Assembly (NCBI GenBank): GCA_964474415.1
Contig: CAYYSO010000089.1
Location: 1-10,073, forward strand
DNA length: 10,073 nucleotides
Direction of reading: 5' to 3'
Origin: Methylomarinum sp964474415
GTDB lineage: Bacteria; Pseudomonadota; Gammaproteobacteria; Methylococcales; Methylomonadaceae
The position numbers and the translations under genes are program-made. The notes under the pieces are model-generated. The model did no database searches and had not been told where the DNA came from. It saw only the letters and a list, made by a program, of their open reading frames with translations. Every line of letters starts with the position of its first letter. Positions within the stretch are counted from its first letter, which is position 1. Shown here one piece after another: positions 6,157-10,073 of this stretch.

Positions 6157-7365
6157 TTAACGTTTTTTAGCCGCAATTCTCATTCTTAATGCATTCAGTT
6201 TGATAAAGCCCTCAGCATCTTTTTGATTGTAAGCACCCTCGTCTTCTTCAAAAGTTGCGATAGCTTCATCAAACAAACTGTCTGTTGCAGAATCACGGCC
6301 TACCACAAACACATTACCTTTATATAACTTCAGGCGAACTTTTCCATTCACAGTGCGTTGCGATGCATTGATCATTTCCTGTAACATTTCCCGCTCAGGA
6401 CTCCACCAGTAGCCGTTATAAATCAGAGTTGCATAGCGAGGCATCAATTCATCCTTTAAATGCGCCACTTCCCTATCCAAAGTAATTGACTCAATGGCGC
6501 GATGCGCTTTCAACATGACAGTACCGGCCGGAGTTTCGTAGCAACCTCTCGATTTCATACCGACATAGCGGTTTTCAACAATATCCAATCGACCGATACC
6601 ATTACCACCAGCGACCTTATTCAGCTTATCCATTACCTCCGCGGGACTATGAGGCGCCCCGTCAATGGCAACAATATCGCCTTTTTCATAAGTTAATTCA
6701 ATATAGCTTGGAATATCGGGCGCATTTTCCGGTGATACAGTCCAGCGCCACATATCTTCCTCTGGCTCAGCCCAGGGATCTTCCAGAATACCGCCTTCGT
6801 AAGAAATATGTAAAGAATTGGCATCCATAGAATAAGGTGAAGCTTTGCCTTTTTTCATTTCAACCGGGATACCATGCTTATCGGCATAGGCCAGTAATTT
6901 TTGCCGTGAATTCAAATCCCATTCACGCCAGGGAGCAATGATATGAATATCCGGGCGTAAAGCGTAGGCGCCCAACTCAAAACGCACCTGATCATTACCT
7001 TTTCCGGTAGCGCCATGAGAAATAGCCTGAGCGCCGGTTTCATTGGCAATCTCGATCAATCTTTTGGAAATCAACGGACGCGCAATCGATGTGCCCAACA
7101 AATATTCCCCTTCATATATGGTGTTGGCACGGAACATTGGAAAAATAAAATCGCGAGCAAATTCTTCACGCAGATCATCAATATAAATCTCTTGGATACC
7201 GGCAGCCTGAGCTTTGGCTCTGGCAGGCTCAACTTCTTCACCTTGACCTACATCTGCAGTAAATGTGACCACTTCACACGAATACTCGTCCTGCAACCAT
7301 TTTAAAATGACTGAGGTATCCAAACCGCCCGAATAGGCCAACACGACTTTATTAATTTCCGCCAT
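6157..7365 (-). CDS. argG: Argininosuccinate synthase
   Basis: Catalyses ATP-dependent joining of citrulline and aspartate to argininosuccinate, the next-to-last step of arginine synthesis, in the cytoplasm. The protein has 402 residues, typical for the short bacterial type (E. coli ArgG is a longer, divergent type). The N-terminus AYSGGLDTSVIL (10-21) holds the PP-loop SGGLDTS that binds ATP phosphates. EGEYLLGTSIARP (about 86-98) and SHGATGKGNDQVRFE (about 115-129) are the citrulline- and aspartate-binding segments. SPYSMDANSLHISYEGG and ENRYVGMKSRGCYETP are further invariant blocks. The ATG is the conserved start (MAEINKVVLAYSGG). No arginine-specific neighbour is present, so it seems to stand alone. 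No strong Shine-Dalgarno sequence precedes it and no clear terminator follows. Confidence 0.98.
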   Translation of the reverse strand: MAEINKVVLAYSGGLDTSVILKWLQDEYSCEVVTFTADVGQGEEVEPARAKAQAAGIQEIYIDDLREEFARDFIFPMFRANTIYEGEYLLGTSIARPLISKRLIEIANETGAQAISHGATGKGNDQVRFELGAYALRPDIHIIAPWREWDLNSRQKLLAYADKHGIPVEMKKGKASPYSMDANSLHISYEGGILEDPWAEPEEDMWRWTVSPENAPDIPSYIELTYEKGDIVAIDGAPHSPAEVMDKLNKVAGGNGIGRLDIVENRYVGMKSRGCYETPAGTVMLKAHRAIESITLDREVAHLKDELMPRYATLIYNGYWWSPEREMLQEMINASQRTVNGKVRLKLYKGNVFVVGRDSATDSLFDEAIATFEEDEGAYNQKDAEGFIKLNALRMRIAAKKR

Positions 7366-7399
7366 ATTACTTTTTTACCGTTGAATTAAAAATTTCTTG

Positions 7400-7405
7400 A
7401 TTATA
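7400..7405 (-). promoter_or_regulatory. Probable -10 box of argG
   Basis: A perfect TATAAT on the minus strand lies 34 bp before the argG start codon. No recognisable -35 is found 17 bp upstream. The argG promoter must fit in the 98 bp after the stop of the preceding DUF3106 gene unless it is read through from that operon. The same gap contains a 6-7 bp inverted repeat (ccgaaat 7415-7421 with attttcgg 7439-7446), too loose to call a terminator. Confidence 0.45.
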
Positions 7406-7463
7406 CCGTAAAATGCCGAAATATACTTTTAGCGGTCACATTTTCGGTTTTTATGGCCAGAAT

Positions 7464-7934
7464 CTATACTGCTATTTTTAAATCCCCAAGATGACTTTGA
7501 AATTGTCGTCGCTGTTCTGGAGTCAAATTTTTCCATCGCCGGCGCAGTTCCTGTCTCTTACCTTTCGGAAGCGACTTAAACCAATTACGAAGCTGACGAA
7601 TATTTTGTTGCTCTTTGGGTGATAATGCCTTAAATTTTTTTAATCTTTTCCTGAATTTCTGCCGTTGTTCCGGGGACATTCGTTGCAGTTTTTCAACCCG
7701 TTTTTTTAGCCGCTCCTTGCGATTCTGTGGTAGATTCTGCCAACGCTTACTTCTATTGAGAATTTTTTGCCGACGTTGTGGCGACATGTTGTTCCAACGT
7801 TCTTTAATAGGAGTCAGAATATATTGTTGATCTGCTGATAACGACTCCCAGCTTTGCTGATCCTCTGCAACGGCCAAACTACAACTAAAACTCAATAAAA
7901 AACAACACAGCGGCGGTAATAGCCTGATCATCAT
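7464..7934 (-). CDS. Secreted basic repeat protein, DUF3106 family
   Basis: A 156-residue protein with a signal peptide (about 1-23, cleavage after AVA). The mature part is very rich in arginine, lysine and glutamine. From residue 50 it is built of tandem 18-residue units that each begin with a hydrophobic residue and a proline. They start MSPQRRQ (50), LPQNRKE (68), MSPEQRQ (86), LSPKEQQ (104), LPKGKRQ (122, a 15-residue unit) and LTPEQRR (137). Each unit reads as a capped basic helix. This is the pattern I associate with DUF3106, and the LTPEQR form recalls the LTxxQ motifs of CpxP/Spy-type periplasmic proteins, though homology is not claimed. It is the last gene of the sigma-factor operon and overlaps the DUF3619-like gene by 4 nt. 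ATG codons at 7934 and 7931 are both usable starts. A direct function is unknown; periplasmic sensing or binding of acidic polymers is a guess. Confidence 0.85.
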   Translation of the reverse strand: MMIRLLPPLCCFLLSFSCSLAVAEDQQSWESLSADQQYILTPIKERWNNMSPQRRQKILNRSKRWQNLPQNRKERLKKRVEKLQRMSPEQRQKFRKRLKKFKALSPKEQQNIRQLRNWFKSLPKGKRQELRRRWKNLTPEQRRQFQSHLGDLKIAV

Positions 7935-8281
7935 ACCAGTTTACCTTGCTTGCTCTGGCTTTCTAGCCATTGATAAAAATCAAGTTCATTCAATAAATCC
8001 TGATTTTCCTCCGCCTGTATTATGTCTTCAATTAGCAGAAAATCATCTGTCGTGTTTGTTTTGTGTCGATCAATTTGCCAAAATACACCCATAATCAATA
8101 TGACTGTTGCAAATGCAGCCAACCATTGTGACGGGTAGCTATTTGCTGATTTACCTTGCAGCGCCTGATATCGCGCATTTTGTAATCGAATTGCTGTAGA
8201 TTTATCCAGATTTTCGACTAAATCATTAAGATAATGACGACTCAGCCGTTGTAATTGCTGTTCGTTTAATTGCTCATTCAT
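7931..8281 (-). CDS. DUF3619-like single-pass membrane protein, probable anti-sigma factor
   Basis: A 116-residue protein between an ECF sigma factor and a DUF3106 protein, overlapping each by 4 nt. The cytoplasmic part (1-50) holds LVENLDKSTAIRLQNARYQALQ, a helix of the sort seen in DUF3619 proteins (RL-x-x-AR-x-x-AL). One membrane helix follows (about 52-70), then an acidic C-terminal part with many Glu, Asp and Gln residues, placed in the periplasm. The order sigma factor, DUF3619, DUF3106 is one I recall from beta- and gammaproteobacteria. Position and topology match a membrane anti-sigma factor that holds the sigma factor through its N-terminus. The acidic periplasmic tail next to two strongly basic secreted partners suggests a charge-based contact. 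No zinc-binding HxxxCxxC motif is present, so it is not the ZAS type. Function is inferred from context. Confidence 0.8.
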   Translation of the reverse strand: MNEQLNEQQLQRLSRHYLNDLVENLDKSTAIRLQNARYQALQGKSANSYPSQWLAAFATVILIMGVFWQIDRHKTNTTDDFLLIEDIIQAEENQDLLNELDFYQWLESQSKQGKLV

Positions 8282-8802
8282 AATTCACCTGCCAATTGTT
8301 CACGCAAAAAACTCACTGCCCTTGAATAATGAGTTTTTACACTGCCAGTAGAACAATTCATAACTCTAGCGGTTTGTTTAACATCCAGTCCTTCCCAACT
8401 CCTTAATAAAAATGCCTGTTGTTGCCGCCAGGGAAGTTGTTTGATCGCATTGTGCATTGCTGTATTTAAAGAACTCTGAGCAAAAACTCTGTCAGGTCGG
8501 GAACATGCGGATTTATCCTCAATCCATGCGGTTTCATGATCGGTAAAACCAAACCAGCCACGTACCCAGGCTTTTCGCTTCCAGTCTTTGATTTCATTTT
8601 GCAATATTCGAAAAAACAACAGCGGCCATTCGTCTGCATGACGTTGACCATATCGTTGAACCAGCTTGCACATGGTATTTTGCAGCAGATCCAGAGCCTC
8701 TTCCCTGTCAGAGATTGCAAACTCTGTCATCTTGAAAGCCCGTTTTTCTACGCTTTTAAGAAACGCATCCAAAGTTTGCTCATTAATCTCTTTTTGCAAC
8801 AT
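8278..8802 (-). CDS. ECF-type RNA polymerase sigma factor
   Basis: A 174-residue sigma-70-family protein with regions 2 and 4 only, the ECF layout. Region 2 spans about 10-80 and includes REEALDLLQNTMCKLVQRY (the core-binding helix) and LLFFRILQNEIKDWKRK (the -10 recognition helix). After a variable linker (81-112) comes region 4 at about 115-170. There, IKQLPWRQQQAFLLRSWEGLD leads into a helix-turn-helix, VKQTARVMNCSTGSVKTHYSRA, which binds the -35 element. It would direct RNA polymerase to a small set of promoters, probably including its own. The ATG lies 12 nt after the stop of the upstream gene, so the two are co-transcribed. The 4-nt overlap with the DUF3619-like gene suggests coupled synthesis of sigma factor and its likely inhibitor. 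The target signal is unknown. Confidence 0.93.
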   Translation of the reverse strand: MLQKEINEQTLDAFLKSVEKRAFKMTEFAISDREEALDLLQNTMCKLVQRYGQRHADEWPLLFFRILQNEIKDWKRKAWVRGWFGFTDHETAWIEDKSACSRPDRVFAQSSLNTAMHNAIKQLPWRQQQAFLLRSWEGLDVKQTARVMNCSTGSVKTHYSRAVSFLREQLAGEL

Positions 8803-8814
8803 AACACCAGATTA

Positions 8815-9141
8815 TCAGCGATTTTTCCATCTTCTGACAATGTGATTGCCGGTTTTATCAAACCGTCTTTCTATACGGTTACCCTGCCTGTCCAGTCTGT
8901 TTTCGATACGCTCACCTTTTCTTGATAATCTGTAGGCTGCTTTTTCATGTCCATTAGTCGCCAGCCGAGCCGCTCTTCTATCCATTTTTTGACTGATGCG
9001 GTTACCTTGTCGGTCCAACTGACGATTTATTCTGTCTCCTTTCATATGTAACTTACGATCCACCTGATAAGGATTGACTGCAAACGCTTGACTGGAAACA
9101 ATCAAACCTAAAATACCTGCCAACATTGTTACTTTTTTCAT
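8815..9141 (-). CDS. Small secreted arginine-rich repeat protein, first gene of the sigma operon
   Basis: A 108-residue protein of no family I can name. The signal peptide is clear (MKKVTMLAGILGLIVSSQAFA, cleavage after A21). The mature part (87 residues) is highly basic and repetitive, with 11-residue units starting with a hydrophobic residue and usually an aspartate: LDRQGNRISQK (42), MDRRAARLATN (53), GHEKAAYRLSR (64), LDRQGNRIERR (83) and FDKTGNHIVRR (94). An 8-residue half unit lies at 75-82. An 11-residue period suits a right-handed helical coil with one charged face. The frame is open to 9225, but the start at 9141 is preferred because it has the signal peptide and a GGAG ribosome site 7 nt upstream. 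Twelve bases separate its stop from the sigma-factor ATG. It may be the main stress output of the sigma factor or part of its sensing circuit; both are inference. Confidence 0.82.
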   Translation of the reverse strand: MKKVTMLAGILGLIVSSQAFAVNPYQVDRKLHMKGDRINRQLDRQGNRISQKMDRRAARLATNGHEKAAYRLSRKGERIENRLDRQGNRIERRFDKTGNHIVRRWKNR

Positions 9142-9148
9142 TTTTAAA

Positions 9149-9152
9149 CTCC
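9149..9152 (-). promoter_or_regulatory. Shine-Dalgarno site that fixes the start of the arginine-rich protein
   Basis: GGAG on the minus strand, 7 nt before the ATG at 9141. It supports that start over the in-frame ATG 84 nt upstream, which would bury the signal peptide. Confidence 0.85.
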
Positions 9153-9239
9153 AGTTTATTAAAAGCCGGTTTTTACCCGGTTCAACATAATTAACGGACG
9201 AGTTACAAAATGGTTGACACAACAATACATATCTTCAGG

Positions 9240-9268
9240 ATAATTTCGTTTCTGTTGTATTTTGTCAA
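9240..9268 (-). promoter_or_regulatory. Probable promoter of the sigma-factor operon
   Basis: On the minus strand a perfect TTGACA (9263-9268) is followed after 17 bp by AATTAT (9240-9245, four of six matches to TATAAT). This gives a leader of roughly 90 nt. A second, oppositely oriented TTGACA is at 9213-9218, so TTGACA and TGTCAA form an inverted pair across about 55 bp that could mark a regulator site. I found no clear ECF-type promoter (GAAC-like -35 with a GTC-like -10) at a sensible distance. Confidence 0.45.
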
Positions 9269-9393
9269 AGTAAGGAAGCCCCTGAAACAGGCGCATAGCA
9301 AGTTATCTAACAGTTTCAGCAACGCTGTTATCGACACAAAATCAGTCGTTAGAAAACCGCATCCGTGATGCACGCGAAGCATAAATATCAGCT

Positions 9394-10073
9394 TTAACAC
9401 TGACAATATTCATTATTCAAATATTCCCAGGTTTGTCGTTTTTGGGGGTTTTTGAACAAACTGTCTTTGTTTCCCTGCTCGATTACGCGTCCATCACAAA
9501 TGAAAATTAAACGGTCGGCAATACGTTTGGCTTGCAAAATATTATGAGTGACAAAAATAATCGTATAACGATCTTTCAGTTGCAGCATTAAATCTTCAAT
9601 AGCCCGGCTGGAAACCGGATCCAGTGATGAAGTGGGCTCATCCAGCAATAAAACTTCAGGGTTCACGGCCAGGGTACGGGCAATGCAGAGCCGTTGCTGC
9701 TGGCCAAAAGATAATGAAGTTGCCGGCTTATTCAAACGATGTTCAACTTCTTTCCACAAAGTAACCGCTTTTAATTTTTCTTTCACAATCACAGCGCGTT
9801 CATGCGCTAATAAATTTTTACAGAACTTGACTCCAAACAACAGGTTTTCTTCAATGGACTTGGGGAAAACACAGGGTTTTTGAAACACCATGCCAATTTT
9901 TGTTCTCAAACGGGTAGCATCCTTGTCGGCATGAATATCATTGTCCTTGAATTGTATTTTCCCTTGATAATGATAACTGGATAAATCATCGTTAATACGG
10001 TTGATACTGCGAATCAAGGTGGATTTACCTCCTCCCGAAGGTCCGATAATACAATTGATCTGATGTTGATTAA
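9394..10073 (-). CDS. pstB: PstB-type phosphate ABC transporter ATPase, 5' end beyond the window
   Basis: About 225 C-terminal residues are present; the frame is open to the window edge and the true start lies outside. It is the ATP-hydrolysing subunit of a high-affinity phosphate importer, on the cytoplasmic face of the membrane. Visible motifs in order are: Walker A GPSGGGKST; Q-loop GMVFQKP followed by FPKSIEEN, typical of PstB; signature LSFGQQQRLCIAR; Walker B VLLLDEPTSSLDP; and switch histidine in FVTHN. The signature is altered: the usual LSGGQ is LSFGQ, with Phe in place of the first Gly. KPCVFP also replaces the common KPNPFP. These changes suggest a diverged PstB paralogue, perhaps with different specificity or activity; the pst permease genes and PhoU are not in view. 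No strong terminator follows the stop; only a 5-bp hairpin (gcatc/gatgc, about 9358-9370) is there. Confidence 0.85.
   Translation of the reverse strand, partial: NQHQINCIIGPSGGGKSTLIRSINRINDDLSSYHYQGKIQFKDNDIHADKDATRLRTKIGMVFQKPCVFPKSIEENLLFGVKFCKNLLAHERAVIVKEKLKAVTLWKEVEHRLNKPATSLSFGQQQRLCIARTLAVNPEVLLLDEPTSSLDPVSSRAIEDLMLQLKDRYTIIFVTHNILQAKRIADRLIFICDGRVIEQGNKDSLFKNPQKRQTWEYLNNEYCQC

Noticed and set aside
5986..6189. Plus-strand open frame of 67 codons running into the argG 3' end
   Set aside because: No ribosome site, no recognisable domain, composition without protein character, and it overlaps argG antisense.
8536..8925. 129-codon plus-strand frame antisense to the sigma factor gene
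   Set aside because: It is a shadow of the sigma factor and arginine-rich protein genes, both of which have clear motifs and signals.
9142..9225. N-terminal extension of the arginine-rich protein to an ATG at 9225
   Set aside because: It would put 28 residues in front of a good signal peptide, while the ATG at 9141 has a well-spaced GGAG.
9358..9370. Hairpin gcatc-acg-gatgc as terminator of the PstB-like gene
   Set aside because: A 5-bp stem with a 3-nt loop and only four T's after two G's is too weak for an intrinsic terminator call.
9203..9406. Minus-strand open frame of 67 codons between the PstB-like gene and the sigma operon
   Set aside because: It covers the probable operon promoter, has no signal peptide or domain, and overlaps the end of the PstB-like gene.

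Overview
The window reads as ordinary chromosomal DNA of an AT-rich gammaproteobacterium. The full-length CysG (460 residues, close to the 457 of E. coli), RppH, ArgG and a CpdA-type C-terminus all look gammaproteobacterial. The small c-type cytochrome, the DUF3106/DUF3619/ECF sigma cluster and the general flavour of the proteins would suit a methanotroph-like lineage (Methylococcales), but that is an impression from recall, not a proof. There are no rRNA or tRNA genes, CRISPR arrays, transposases or phage genes.

Layout. Positions 1-152 hold the tail of a cpdA-like gene (+), convergent with rppH (-, 223-744). rppH is divergent from a HAD-IB phosphatase-like gene (+, 902-1558). A TusA-family sulfur carrier (-, 1705-1935) is divergent from cysG (+, 2181-3563). 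Between them lies a long imperfect palindrome (about 1973-2139) whose two ends coincide with outward-facing -10-like sequences. cysG overlaps by 4 nt a seven-bladed WD40-type lipoprotein (3560-4525). A secreted monohaem cytochrome c follows (4711-5046). It ends at a strong, probably bidirectional terminator (5069-5104) shared with a convergent unknown two-helix membrane protein (-, 5170-5784). After about 370 bp with no convincing gene comes argG (-, 6157-7365).

Positions 7464-9141 (-) form one tight operon, transcribed from high to low coordinates. It encodes a secreted arginine-rich repeat protein, an ECF sigma factor, a single-helix DUF3619-like membrane protein (probable anti-sigma factor) and a secreted DUF3106 protein built of 18-residue repeats. 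The window ends inside a PstB-type phosphate-transporter ATPase (-, 9394 to beyond the end) with an altered ABC signature (LSFGQ).

How the genes fit together. The TusA-like protein and CysG both serve sulfur chemistry (persulfide relay; sirohaem for sulfite or nitrite reductase). RppH and CpdA are RNA and nucleotide turnover enzymes. The sigma operon looks like a self-contained envelope-sensing module whose signal is not visible from sequence. The most interesting items are the palindromic element at the tusA/cysG junction, the ECF operon with its two cationic secreted repeat proteins, and the WD40 lipoprotein coupled to cysG.
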